Below, piece by piece: positions 10,882 through 19,266 of a stretch of 64,000 nucleotides of DNA. The DNA comes from Amycolatopsis aidingensis (GTDB taxonomy: Bacteria; Actinomycetota; Actinomycetes; Mycobacteriales; Pseudonocardiaceae). The position numbers were made by a program, and so were the translations under genes. The stretch spans positions 3,818,001-3,882,000 of the forward strand of contig NZ_CP076538.1 in NCBI RefSeq assembly GCF_018885265.1. Direction: 5' to 3'. Position 1 is the first letter of the stretch, and the number at the start of each line of letters is the position of its first letter. The notes under the pieces are model-generated. The model had not been told where the DNA came from and did not search any database. It saw nothing but the letters and a program-made list of their open reading frames with translations.

Positions 10882-11627
10882 GCTGCCCCAAGTTGGCTAT
10901 TCCCGCAGTATTCTCAACGTAGCACGTGATAAAACGACACGGCAAGCTTCCCTGGGGGTTAATCACCCTCCGTGGAATTGAGGAACAAGATCGAGACGGC
11001 ATTTTTTAGGCCATCGTCGTAGGTTTCAAAAACTTGAATAGCCTGATCGGTGGCCGTATGGTTAGCCCGTATGGATGCCGTACCTGACCCACTAGGCCCG
11101 TCGAATTGCCCGCGGTTGAGCCATCCGGGTGGTAGTCTCACCCGGTCGCGCTGCGTACCCAGGCGCGGCAATTCGGAAGATGCGACAGTCGATCGTTATT
11201 GATATTCAGCGGTGTCCGATATTGCCGAGCATCGAGAACAGCCTCAGGTTTTCGTACAAGTTATCTTAATATGTGACGGTGGCCGACCCCGTCCCAGGGG
11301 GCGGGATCGGGCGCCTCGGGTCGATGTCATCGCTGGTCACAGGACCAAGCGTGGCAGGGCCGAGGCACCTGGACAGTCGCAATACCTGATTGTCCGCATC
11401 TTGTGGGCCCTACACTCGTGCCGAACAGAACGGTACGGGCGTACAGGCGAACTCGGGTTGCCCGATGAAGGAAGGCAAGCCGAGAGATGCCCGCAAATGT
11501 GCGCCATGTGATGCTCATATTGTCGGTCGCTACATCCGAGAGGTCCTTCTGCGGTGGCCCGAACTCTTCGGTGAAAGCGGTCAATGCATGTGTGACTGTG
11601 TACTCGTCTAGAGGAAGAAGGATTAAC
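10882..11627. other. 746-bp noncoding region upstream of the hydroxycinnamate genes
   Basis: Lies between divergent genes (araC-type on minus, HCHL-type on plus). No reading frame here has convincing coding character or family resemblance, and no RNA gene was recognised. It presumably carries both promoters. A TTGTCC...TACACT pair near 11390-11416 is only a weak promoter candidate. Confidence 0.4.
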
Positions 11628-12452
11628 GTGATCACGCTGGACACTGTGAACCTCGAAATCGACGGGCCAACGGCTACGATCTACTTCAACCGCCCGGACA
11701 AGAAAAATGCGATGAACCCTCAAATGCATCGCGACATGAATGAGGCACTGGACGCCATCGAGGAGGCCGGAGGTGTCAAGGCGGTCGTCATCACAGGAAA
11801 TGGTGACAGCTTCAGTTCCGGGATGGATCTGGAGGAATGCTTCCTTGAGCCGTTCGAGGATCCGCAGCGGTTCTACCGGACCAATCTGGTGGCCCTCAAG
11901 TGGTTCCAGCGCCTGAAGGCGTTTCCGGCGGTCACCATCGCGAAGGTGAACGGGTTCGCCTTCGGTGGCGGGTTCGAGGTGACCGGCCTCTGCGACCTGG
12001 CGGTCAGCTCCGAGACCGTGCTGTTCGGACTGTCGGAGATCAATTTCGGCATCTTTCCCGCCGGCGGCGCCACCTGGGCCGTGACTCACAACCTGCCCCG
12101 CAAGCAGGCGCTCTACTATATCCTCACCGGGGACACGCTCACCGGTAAGCAGGCCGAGGAGTACGGCCTGGTGAACAAGGCCGTGCCGCCGGACCAGCTG
12201 GACGCGGAGACCGAGCGCATCGTCGGCAAGATCGTCAACAAGAACCCCGTTACGCTGGAGCTGGCGAAGCAGGTCTACGAGCGTACGACCACACTGGACC
12301 TTCCGGCAGCAATCGACTACGACCAGGCCAAGCTGTGGGAGCTGTCCCGGCTGAGCAACAACGAATGGATCAACGTCGCGCTGAACCAGTTCAAGAAGCG
12401 CGCCTACCAGCCCGGTCTGAAGAGCTACGAGCGGGCGGACGCGAAGTCATGA
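11628..12452 (+). CDS. p-hydroxycinnamoyl-CoA hydratase/lyase (HCHL-like crotonase)
   Basis: A 274-aa crotonase-fold enzyme. The GTG start has an AGGAAGAAGGA ribosome site. Features shared with HCHL of ferulate/coumarate pathways are GMDLEE (oxyanion/active-site loop near 60), FGLSEINFG (carrying the HCHL catalytic glutamate), QALYYILTG and the tail QPGLKSYER. Such enzymes convert p-coumaroyl- or feruloyl-CoA to the benzaldehyde plus acetyl-CoA. The stop overlaps the start of the CoA ligase by 4 nt, giving the classic ligase/lyase pair. Either catabolic or supplying an aryl unit to the neighbouring enediyne pathway; the latter is inference. A non-lyase hydratase specificity is possible. Confidence 0.8.
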   Translation: MITLDTVNLEIDGPTATIYFNRPDKKNAMNPQMHRDMNEALDAIEEAGGVKAVVITGNGDSFSSGMDLEECFLEPFEDPQRFYRTNLVALKWFQRLKAFPAVTIAKVNGFAFGGGFEVTGLCDLAVSSETVLFGLSEINFGIFPAGGATWAVTHNLPRKQALYYILTGDTLTGKQAEEYGLVNKAVPPDQLDAETERIVGKIVNKNPVTLELAKQVYERTTTLDLPAAIDYDQAKLWELSRLSNNEWINVALNQFKKRAYQPGLKSYERADAKS

Positions 12453-13993
12453 TTTTCAGCGGTCCACGCGCTCACGTACCCGAAATGTCGTTCACGTCCT
12501 ATGTGCTGCAACGGGCGGAGCAGCACGCCGACAGGGTGGCGGCGATCGACTTGGCCGGGGAGCACAAGTACGGCTACGGGGAACTGGCCTCGGCCATCCG
12601 ACGTGCCGCCACCGGGCTGCACGACCGCGGCTTCCGCAAGGGCGACGTGCTTGCCATCCTGGCGCCGAACGTGCCCGAGTATCCGATCATGTTCCACGCG
12701 GCGGCCACCGCGGGGGGCACGGTCATGGTGATCAACCCGCTCGACACGACAGACGAGCTCGTCGGGCATCTGAACGAGTCCGGCGCGCGCTTCCTGGTGA
12801 CCTTGCCCTCCGATCTGCCCAAGGCGCAGGAGCTCAAGGCCCGCACGGACGTTGCCGAGCTGGTCGTGCTCGGGGAAGCGGACGGGGCGACCTCGATGTC
12901 CTCGTTGCTCGAGGCGGACGAGGATCCACCCGAACCGGACATCGACCCGGCACAGGATGTGGTGGCCTTGCTCCACTCCAGCGGCACCACTGGATATCCC
13001 AAGGGCGTGCTGCTGACGCACCGGAACATGATCGCCAACGTGCTCCAGATCTCCGAGACCGCCCCGCTCGGCGCGGACGAGAAGGTGCTCGCCGTGCCGC
13101 CCTTCCACCACGCCTTCGGTCTGGTTATGGCGATGAACTCGAGCCTGTTGCAGGGCGCGACGATCGTCACCATGCCCCGGTTCGACCCGGAGGCGTACCT
13201 GAAGGCGATCCAGGAGCACCGCATCACCCGGCTGTACGTGGTGCCGACGATCGCCGTGCTGCTGGCCAGGAGCCCGCTGGCGGACCAGTACGACCTGTCC
13301 TCCGTCCGCGGGATCGTCTCCGGCGGGGCAGCGCTCGACCCGGAGATCGCCGATCTGGTCCGCAGTCGCCTCGGCTGCCAGATCGGGCAGGGGTACGGCC
13401 TGACCGAGGCGCTGGTGTCGTTCATGCAGCCCGAGGAACCGGTGGCACCCGGCTCGGTCGGCCGCAACGCCCCCAACATCGAGTGCAAGATCATCGATGT
13501 GACCACGGGGGAGGAGCTGGGACCCAACCGCAACGGCGAGATCCTGGTGCGGGGACCCCATGTGATGAAGGGGTACCTCAACGCCGAGGAAGCCACCCGT
13601 GCGGTACTCGAGCCGGACGGTTTCCTGCACACCGGCGATCTTGGCTACTTCAACGACGATGGCGAACTCACCATCGTCGACCGCATCAAGGAGCTCATCA
13701 AGTTCAAGGGGCAGCAGGTGTCCCCGGCGGAGCTGCAGGCGGTGCTGCTCACTCATCCGAAGGTCGCGGACGCCGCGGTGATCGGGGTACCGGACGAGGA
13801 GGCCAGCGAGATCCCGAAGGGTTTCGTGGTCGCGAAGGAGCCGGTAACCGCTGAGGAGATCATGGCGTTCGTGGCGGAGCGGGTGGCGCCGTACAAGAAG
13901 ATCCGGCAGGTCGAGTTCATCGACCAGATCCCCCGTACCCCGGTCGGCAAGATCGAGCGGCGCAGCCTCGCCGAGCGGGAACGCGCCGCCTGA
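12449..13993 (+). CDS. 4-coumarate:CoA ligase-like acyl-CoA synthetase
   Basis: A 514-aa ANL-superfamily enzyme that activates an aryl or acyl acid via an adenylate. Motifs: LLHSSGTTGYPKG (about 173-186, P-loop), YGLTEA, YLHTGD-type FLHTGDLGYFNDDG with hinge DRIKELIKFKGQQVSPAE, and the catalytic lysine in RTPVGKIERR near the C-terminus. ATG 12449 overlaps the upstream stop by 4 nt (ATGA). Coupled to an HCHL-type lyase, p-coumarate or ferulate is the most likely substrate. Substrate specificity is not proven by sequence. Confidence 0.85.
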   Translation: MIFSGPRAHVPEMSFTSYVLQRAEQHADRVAAIDLAGEHKYGYGELASAIRRAATGLHDRGFRKGDVLAILAPNVPEYPIMFHAAATAGGTVMVINPLDTTDELVGHLNESGARFLVTLPSDLPKAQELKARTDVAELVVLGEADGATSMSSLLEADEDPPEPDIDPAQDVVALLHSSGTTGYPKGVLLTHRNMIANVLQISETAPLGADEKVLAVPPFHHAFGLVMAMNSSLLQGATIVTMPRFDPEAYLKAIQEHRITRLYVVPTIAVLLARSPLADQYDLSSVRGIVSGGAALDPEIADLVRSRLGCQIGQGYGLTEALVSFMQPEEPVAPGSVGRNAPNIECKIIDVTTGEELGPNRNGEILVRGPHVMKGYLNAEEATRAVLEPDGFLHTGDLGYFNDDGELTIVDRIKELIKFKGQQVSPAELQAVLLTHPKVADAAVIGVPDEEASEIPKGFVVAKEPVTAEEIMAFVAERVAPYKKIRQVEFIDQIPRTPVGKIERRSLAERERAA

Positions 13994-14026
13994 CGGGTTC
14001 CGGCAGCTGCCGTGACCACCGTGGCC

Positions 14027-14065
14027 GGCGGTGGAGTCGAGCGTACCCCGCGCGGCTCCACCGCC
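14027..14065 (+). terminator. Hairpin terminator after the CoA ligase gene
   Basis: Ten-base arms GGCGGTGGAG (14027-14036) and CTCCACCGCC (14056-14065), followed by TTTCC, 34 nt after the ligase stop. Confidence 0.75.
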
Positions 14066-14257
14066 TTTCCACGCTAATTCGTAAACTACCTTTCCAGCTC
14101 GGATTTCTCGGGCTCGAGAAGTCAATTTGAAAGAAGAAACGTCGCGCTAGCTCATGGAGTCTGGATGAGGGGTGGTTCCGATCAGGAGCCGGTGTCCGTC
14201 ATGGTCCACGGCTCCGGTCGCGGCGGATCCTCCCCGGACAAACCTTGAGGAGATCTG

Positions 14258-14956
14258 ATGAACCTACCGAAAGTTGTTACCAGAGAAGAGTGGTTGGAGG
14301 CACGTAAAGCTCTGCTTGAAAAGGAGAAAGAGGTTACCCGCGCCCGCGACATGATCGCCGAGGAGCGGCGTAGCCTGCCGATGGTCCGGGTGGACAAGGA
14401 GTACCTGTTCGAGGGCCCGAACGGCACGGTCACGTTGCTGGACCTCTTCGAAGGTCGCCGGCAGCTCGTGGTGCGGCATTTCATGTTCGGGCCGGACGAC
14501 GAGGAAGGCTGCATCGGCTGCTCCATGCAGGCGGACAGCGTCGGCGAGCTCGCGCACATGTGGGCGCGGGACACCACCTTCGTGATGATCTCCCGTGCGC
14601 CGCTTTCGAAGCTCGAGCCGTTCAAGGCCCGCATGGGCTGGGACATGCCTTGGTACTCCTCATTCGGCAGTGACTTCAACTATGATTACGAGGTCACCTC
14701 CGAGCTGGGCGAGTCCCCCGGGGTGAGTGCGTTCATCCGGGATGGTGACGAGGTCTTCTTCACCTACTCGATTTTCGATCGTGGCGGGGAAATCTTCAAG
14801 AACTTCTACAACTATCTGGATATCACTGCCCTGGGACGGCAAGAGGACCAGCTCGAGCACCCGTGGGACTGGTGGCGGCACAAGGACCGGTACGACGACG
14901 CGAACGCGGCGGCTCCGGGTGCCAACTGGTGGAACGGAACCCGGTACCAGTCCTAG
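14258..14956 (+). CDS. DUF899 thioredoxin-like protein, copy 1
   Basis: A 232-aa DUF899 family member. GAGGAG precedes the ATG by about 6 nt. The thioredoxin-like core has HFMFGPDDEEGCIGCSMQAD (about 75-90) with a CxxC pair, then MGWDMPWYSSFGSDFNYDY, the family hallmark. The N-terminus is a charged helix. Members are uncharacterised cytosolic proteins of presumed redox function. It is a single-gene unit bounded by hairpins at 14027 and 14979. A paralogue follows at 17263. Confidence 0.85.
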   Translation: MNLPKVVTREEWLEARKALLEKEKEVTRARDMIAEERRSLPMVRVDKEYLFEGPNGTVTLLDLFEGRRQLVVRHFMFGPDDEEGCIGCSMQADSVGELAHMWARDTTFVMISRAPLSKLEPFKARMGWDMPWYSSFGSDFNYDYEVTSELGESPGVSAFIRDGDEVFFTYSIFDRGGEIFKNFYNYLDITALGRQEDQLEHPWDWWRHKDRYDDANAAAPGANWWNGTRYQS

Positions 14957-14978
14957 GGGCTGTTGTCGAAGGAGCGCG

Positions 14979-15022
14979 CGCAGTCCGGCCGCCGGTGCGC
15001 GGTTACCGGTGGCCGGACTGCG
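14979..15022 (+). terminator. Long hairpin terminator after DUF899 copy 1
   Basis: Eighteen-base arms (14979-14996 and 15005-15022) with one mismatch and an 8-base loop, 22 nt after the stop codon. Confidence 0.8.
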
Positions 15023-15111
15023 TGGCCTACCGGCTGGAAAGTGTCGTACGAAGCCGGAACAATGACCTGGACCGACGAGATCGATACGGAAGTTATGATC
15101 TGGAGGACACA

Positions 15112-15858
15112 ATGAGCGACCTGTCCGGCAGGACCACGATCGTCGTCGGCGCGAGCCGCGGCCTTGGCTACGGCGTTGCGACGGCCTTCGCCGAGGCCGG
15201 CGCCCCGGTGGTCGCCGTGTCCCGCACCGCCGCGGACTTCCCGGAACCTGCCAACGGCTCCGGCACAATTCATCCGGAGATCGCGGATGCGGGTGCGGCC
15301 ACCTCAGTTGCCAGCCTGCTCGACCGCCATGAGCCGGAGGTGATCACTCTGGTGGCCGGCGCGACCCCCCACATGCGCCCCTTGCAGCAGCAGACGTGGG
15401 AGACGTTCTCGGTCAACTGGGAGAGCGACGTGCGGATGACCTTCCACTGGCTACGCGAGATCCTGCTCAAGCCGCTCCGGCCGGGCAGCAGGGTGGTCGT
15501 GGTCAGCAGCGGCGCGGCGATCGGGGGTTCACCACTCAGCGGAGGTTACGCGGGGGCGAAGGCCACCCAGCGGTTCATCACGTCGTATGCCCAGGACGAG
15601 GCGAGGCGTGCCGGCCTCGACATCACGTTCACCACGATCCTGCCGAGGTTCGCGCCGGAAACCGGCGTCGGCGAGCCCGCGGTGCGGGCGTACGCGGCGT
15701 CCGCGGGGAAGTCGGTAGACGAGTTCCTCGAGCCACAGCGCCCGCTACTCACCCCGCGGATCGCCGGTGACGCGCTGGTCGACCTGGTGCGCACCGATCC
15801 CGCTGACCTCAAACCCGCCTACATGCTGACCGGGGGTGGGCTACAGCAGCTCCCCTGA
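15112..15858 (+). CDS. SDR family oxidoreductase
   Basis: A 248-aa short-chain dehydrogenase/reductase. GGAGG lies 8 nt before the ATG. The Rossmann motif is VVGASRGLGYGVA (residues 11-24), a variant of TGxxxGxG. The active-site region reads VVVVSSGAAIGGSPLSGGYAGAKA, giving catalytic Ser, Tyr and Lys. The NNAG-type position is VAGATP. Substrate cannot be predicted. It is transcribed alone between DUF899 copy 1 and the convergent hxlR-type gene, and may be the target of that regulator. Confidence 0.82.
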   Translation: MSDLSGRTTIVVGASRGLGYGVATAFAEAGAPVVAVSRTAADFPEPANGSGTIHPEIADAGAATSVASLLDRHEPEVITLVAGATPHMRPLQQQTWETFSVNWESDVRMTFHWLREILLKPLRPGSRVVVVSSGAAIGGSPLSGGYAGAKATQRFITSYAQDEARRAGLDITFTTILPRFAPETGVGEPAVRAYAASAGKSVDEFLEPQRPLLTPRIAGDALVDLVRTDPADLKPAYMLTGGGLQQLP

Positions 15859-15971
15859 CCGGCACAATCGAGACCTCGGCTCGTACCTGATGATCCGGAC
15901 GCCACCGCCCGATCGCCAGGCACGAGCCGTATTCGTCTCATTTGGTGGTGCACGATGTGCAACGGAGCGCA

Positions 15972-16451
15972 TCAGCCTGGCCGGGCCTTCTGCTGGGAGG
16001 TGGGTTCTCCAGGGCCGACCGGACCACGCTTGACCTCCACAGGCGAGGGCTGACCGTCGCAGCAGGAGCATTCCATCCGCAACGCGACCTGCCCACCACA
16101 GCCTTCGTGCTCGAAGGTGATGGGATTGTCGTCCTGGTCCGCCCACCGGTTACCCCATTCGGTGAGCGCGACGATGATCGGCTGTAGCTCGCGGCCCTTA
16201 CGGGTGAGCACGTATTCGGTACGACTGCCGCCGCTGCCCGGGCGGAGCTCGAAGATCCCCGCCCCGACGAACTCGCCCAGCCGCTTGGCCAGCACGTTCG
16301 GCGCGATATCCAAGCTACGTTGGAAATCGGTGAAGCGAGTTATCCCGGCAAACATCGCATCGCGGACGATGAGCAGACTCCACCGCTCACCAACGAGTTC
16401 GAGCGTACGTGCTGCGGAACAGTTTTGGCCTGGGTAACGACGTCCCAGCAT
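15972..16451 (-). CDS. HxlR family winged-helix regulator
   Basis: A 159-aa HxlR/DUF24 transcription factor. The core runs from YPGQNCSAARTLELVGERWSLLIVRDAMFAG (Cys in the usual position) through FTDFQRSLDIAPNVLAKRLGEFVGAGIF to the wing SRTEYVLTRKGREL. ATG 16451 is chosen because family alignments begin here; GTG 16469 is possible, and neither has a good ribosome site. The C-terminal extension has clustered cysteines and histidine (HEGCGG, ECSCCDG), possibly metal or redox sensing. Divergent from the SRPBCC gene, with a palindrome between them. Confidence 0.85.
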   Translation of the reverse strand: MLGRRYPGQNCSAARTLELVGERWSLLIVRDAMFAGITRFTDFQRSLDIAPNVLAKRLGEFVGAGIFELRPGSGGSRTEYVLTRKGRELQPIIVALTEWGNRWADQDDNPITFEHEGCGGQVALRMECSCCDGQPSPVEVKRGPVGPGEPTSQQKARPG

Positions 16452-16472
16452 TGGTTCAGTTTGACACACAAG

Positions 16473-16537
16473 CTTGCATGATGCAAGTCATGGCGTTAAC
16501 TTGCTTGATACAACAAGAGCAACTAGTGTGATGCAAG
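16473..16537. promoter_or_regulatory. HxlR operator cluster
   Basis: A near-perfect palindrome CTTGCATGATGCAAG (16473-16487) sits just upstream of hxlR. Related sequences follow: CTTGCTTGATACAACAAG (16500-16517) and the half-site TGTGATGCAAG (16527-16537). Three related sites in the divergent region fit autoregulation and control of the SRPBCC gene. Confidence 0.65.
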
Positions 16538-16589
16538 TACTCGTGCCAGTATGTCACAACCTTGTTCCGCGCGTTGTAATCGAGGAATG

Positions 16590-17084
16590 ATGAGCGATCA
16601 GAGTTTCACCACCGCGTTCCTGGTGAAGCAGAGTCCGCGAGAAGCCTATGCCGCGATCGTCGACGTTCGCGGCTGGTGGTCGGAGGAGATCGAAGGCGGC
16701 GCGGCCAGACCCGGAGACGAGTTCACGTACCGGTACGGCGAAGTGCATCGTTGCAAGATTCGTGTGACGGAGGCCATTCCCGACCGCAAGATCTCTTGGC
16801 TGGTACTCGACAACTACTTCAACTTTATCGAGCACCACACGGAGTGGATCGACACCACGATCCACTTCGACATCTCCGAGCAGGACGAGGAGGTGACCGA
16901 GGTCCGGTTCACCCACCAAGGGTTGCATCCCGGGCTCGCGTGCTTCGATGCCTGCTCCGACGGGTGGACGTTCTACATCAACGGCAGCCTGCGGAACCTG
17001 ATCGCCACCGGCAAGGGAAACCCGAACAGCTCCCTGAAGCCGCAGACGGCCGCCGAGGCCGTGGCGGCCCGGCGGGACCAGTAG
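16590..17084 (+). CDS. SRPBCC (AHSA1-like) domain protein
   Basis: About 164 aa. SRPBCC/START-like fold: SFTTAFLVKQSPREAYAAIVDVRGWWSEEIEGGAARPGDEF at the N-terminus, then RYGEVHRCKIRVTEAIPDRKISWLV and the C-terminal helix GWTFYINGSLRNLIATGKG. Such proteins bind small hydrophobic ligands; no catalytic role can be assigned. ATG 16590 is favoured by spacing from GAGG at 16582; ATG 16587 is equally possible. It is divergent from hxlR and shares its operators, so it is probably HxlR-controlled. Confidence 0.75.
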   Translation: MSDQSFTTAFLVKQSPREAYAAIVDVRGWWSEEIEGGAARPGDEFTYRYGEVHRCKIRVTEAIPDRKISWLVLDNYFNFIEHHTEWIDTTIHFDISEQDEEVTEVRFTHQGLHPGLACFDACSDGWTFYINGSLRNLIATGKGNPNSSLKPQTAAEAVAARRDQ

Positions 17085-17262
17085 CGCCGCGGTCACGACC
17101 CGCGGAAAACGGGCTTGGCACGTGACGACGACCCCGGAAGCGCCCGCGGCGATCACCGGCAGGCAGTGGCTGATCGTCTTCCCACTGCTCGGGTGCGCCG
17201 TTCATGCATTCGGGACAGGCGTCCGGCTGAAGCAGGGCACGGACAGAGCATCTGGAGCAGAG

Positions 17263-18009
17263 ATGAGTGATTCCCTTCCGGCCAGGCCGCCGCTGGCCGG
17301 GCAGGAACCGGAACTGCCGGAGGTCGTGGACCGGGCCACCTGGCAGGCACGGCTGGACGAACTGCGGGCAAGGGAGAAGGCCCAAACCCGGGAGAGCGAC
17401 GCGATCGCCGCGGCCCGCAGGCGGCTGCCCATGGTCGAGATGGATCCCACGATCCCGCTGGTCGGCCCGGAAGGCCCGGTCTCGCTGCTGGAGACCTTCG
17501 AAGGTCGCAGCCAGCTGGTCGTCTTCTATCACATGTGGCATGAGGGGCAGCTATGGCAGGACCAGTGCGAGGGATGCACCTTCTACACCTCGCAGGTCCG
17601 TGAACTGTCCTATCTGCACTCCCGCGACGTCACCTATGCCATCTTCAGCCAGGGGCCCTACCAGGAAAGCGTCGCCTACCACGAGTTCATGGGCTGGGAG
17701 ATGCCCTGGTACTCCGCGAAGGACTCACTCGAGCCCCTGCTGTACGGGCGCGGGCCCTTCGTGCTGGCCTGCTACCTCCGGCAGGGCGACCGGGTGTTCG
17801 AGACCTACTGGACCACCCGCCGCGGTGTGGAGGGGATGGCGCCCACCTATCAACTGCTCGACCTGACCCCCTACGGCAGGCAGGAAACGTGGGAGGACTC
17901 CCCGCCCGGTTGGCCACAGCCCTTCCCCGTCACCGGTGCGCAGCAGCGCACCAACGGGCGGCCCACCGCCCAGTGGCCGCGGCTCGCCGCGCGGGCCGCG
18001 GCCGAGTAG
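17263..18009 (+). CDS. DUF899 thioredoxin-like protein, copy 2
   Basis: A 248-aa DUF899 member. ATG 17263 has GGAG 6 nt upstream and is preferred over a frame-open GTG at 17122 that adds an unrelated 47-residue leader. Core: LVVFYHMWHEGQLWQDQCEGCTFYTSQVREL with a CxxC pair, then FMGWEMPWYSAKDS. The architecture matches copy 1, but identity is modest. It also carries the FEGRSQLVV motif seen as FEGRRQLVV in copy 1. Convergent with arsM. Confidence 0.83.
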   Translation: MSDSLPARPPLAGQEPELPEVVDRATWQARLDELRAREKAQTRESDAIAAARRRLPMVEMDPTIPLVGPEGPVSLLETFEGRSQLVVFYHMWHEGQLWQDQCEGCTFYTSQVRELSYLHSRDVTYAIFSQGPYQESVAYHEFMGWEMPWYSAKDSLEPLLYGRGPFVLACYLRQGDRVFETYWTTRRGVEGMAPTYQLLDLTPYGRQETWEDSPPGWPQPFPVTGAQQRTNGRPTAQWPRLAARAAAE

Positions 18010-18023
18010 GTCGATCCTGCTGC

Positions 18024-18800
18024 TCAGGAATCCACCGGGGTCGGACCGGATTGCTTCGTGGCGCGCACGATCGCCGAGTGCATGCCGTCGGCGACTTGGT
18101 GGGTGGGGCTGAGCTCGATGCCGGTGAATCCGGCGGCAGCCAGCTGGTCGCGGTACTCGGTGAAGCTGAGCGCGCCCGCGATGCAGCCGACATAAGAGCC
18201 GCGCTCGGCGCGCTGCGCGGGGCTGAGCCGGTCCTCGGCGACCACATCGGAGACACCGATCCGGCCGCCGGGAGCCAGTACCCTGAACATCTCGGCGAAC
18301 ACGCTGGGCTTGTCCACCGACAGGTTGATCACGCAGTTGGAGATCACGACGTCGATGGTGCTCGCGGGCAGCGGGATAGCCTCGATGGTGCCCTTGAGGA
18401 ACTCCACGTTGGTGGCACCGGCCTGCTGCGCGTTGGCCAGCGCCAGCGCCAGCATCTCCTCGGTCATGTCCAGGCCGTAGGCCTTGCCCGCGGGCCCGAC
18501 CCTGCGGGCGGAGAGCAGGACGTCGATCCCGCCGCCCGAGCCGAGGTCGAGGACCCGCTCGCCCTCCCGTAGCTCGGCGACCGCGGTGGGGTTACCACAG
18601 CCCAGTGCCGCGGCGACCGCGTCGGCGGGCAGTTCCTCGCGCTCGGCGAGGGCATACAACGCGGCGCCGAAGTTGTCCTCGGGCGCAACCGGACCAGCTC
18701 CGCAGCAGCCGCCGTTCGCCGCTGGGGAGCTAGCGGCGACGGCCGCGGCCGCATAGCGCTCCCGGACGGTCTCGCGCAGGTTCTCGGGGTGCTCGCTCAT
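18024..18800 (-). CDS. arsM: Arsenite S-adenosylmethionine methyltransferase
   Basis: A 258-aa SAM-dependent As(III) methyltransferase. The SAM motif is VLDLGSGGGIDVLLSA (about 82-97). Conserved arsenic-binding cysteines occur at NGGCCGAG near the N-terminus, SNCVINL near 150 and VGCIAG near 200, the layout expected for ArsM. It converts arsenite to methylated, partly volatile species in the cytosol. It is divergent from arsR with a shared palindromic operator, so likely arsenite-induced through ArsR. Confidence 0.92.
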   Translation of the reverse strand: MSEHPENLRETVRERYAAAAVAASSPAANGGCCGAGPVAPEDNFGAALYALAEREELPADAVAAALGCGNPTAVAELREGERVLDLGSGGGIDVLLSARRVGPAGKAYGLDMTEEMLALALANAQQAGATNVEFLKGTIEAIPLPASTIDVVISNCVINLSVDKPSVFAEMFRVLAPGGRIGVSDVVAEDRLSPAQRAERGSYVGCIAGALSFTEYRDQLAAAGFTGIELSPTHQVADGMHSAIVRATKQSGPTPVDS

Positions 18801-18814
18801 CTGGAGCTTCCCTT

Positions 18815-18838
18815 CTGTATCGATGTCTGTCGATACAG
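18815..18838. promoter_or_regulatory. ArsR operator
   Basis: Perfect 9-bp inverted repeat CTGTATCGA / TCGATACAG separated by 6 bases, between divergent arsM and arsR. It fits a dimeric ArsR site controlling both directions. Confidence 0.8.
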
Positions 18839-18876
18839 ACTTTGCGCCTTGGATCGAGATCTGTCAACATAGAAGA

Positions 18877-19266
18877 ATGTCAATGCAAGAGGGTCCTGGT
18901 CGGGCCGAGGACTGCTGCGCCGGGTTGCTGGCCGCGCCGCTGGGGGCGGAGCAGGCGGCCGAGCTGGCGCCGGTGTTCAAGGCGCTGGGAGACCCGATCC
19001 GGCTGCGCCTGCTGTCGATGATCGCCACCCGTGCCGGGGGAGAGGTCTGCGTCTGCGAGCTGACCCCCGCCTTCGAGCTTTCCCAGCCCACGATCTCGCA
19101 CCACCTGAAACTGTTGCGGCAGGCCGGGTTGATCGACTGCGAGCGGCGTGGGACCTGGGTTTACTACTGGCTGCTGCCGGAGGCCACGGACCGGCTCGCC
19201 ACGCTGCTCAGCCGCCCGGTCGGCGAACCGGCAGGCACGCCCGCCGTCGCCGGGGGTGGTTCGTGA
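18877..19266 (+). CDS. arsR: ArsR family arsenite-responsive repressor
   Basis: A 129-aa winged-helix metalloregulator: PVFKALGDPIRLRLLSMIATRAGGEVCVCELTPAFELSQPTISHHLKLLRQAGL, wing RRGTWVYYWL. The CVC pair in EVCVCEL is the As(III)-binding site of this class; an extra CC pair (EDCCAG) occurs near the N-terminus. The stop overlaps the acr3 start by 4 nt. It should repress the arsRBC-type operon and arsM until arsenite binds. Confidence 0.92.
   Translation: MSMQEGPGRAEDCCAGLLAAPLGAEQAAELAPVFKALGDPIRLRLLSMIATRAGGEVCVCELTPAFELSQPTISHHLKLLRQAGLIDCERRGTWVYYWLLPEATDRLATLLSRPVGEPAGTPAVAGGGS

Noticed and set aside
11212..11511. 99-aa plus-strand frame in the long gap before the HCHL-like gene
   Set aside because: Composition unlike a protein of this genome, no ribosome site, no recognisable domain.
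17122..17262. N-terminal extension of DUF899 copy 2 from GTG 17122
   Set aside because: ATG 17263 has a good ribosome site and the extra 47 residues have no counterpart in copy 1.
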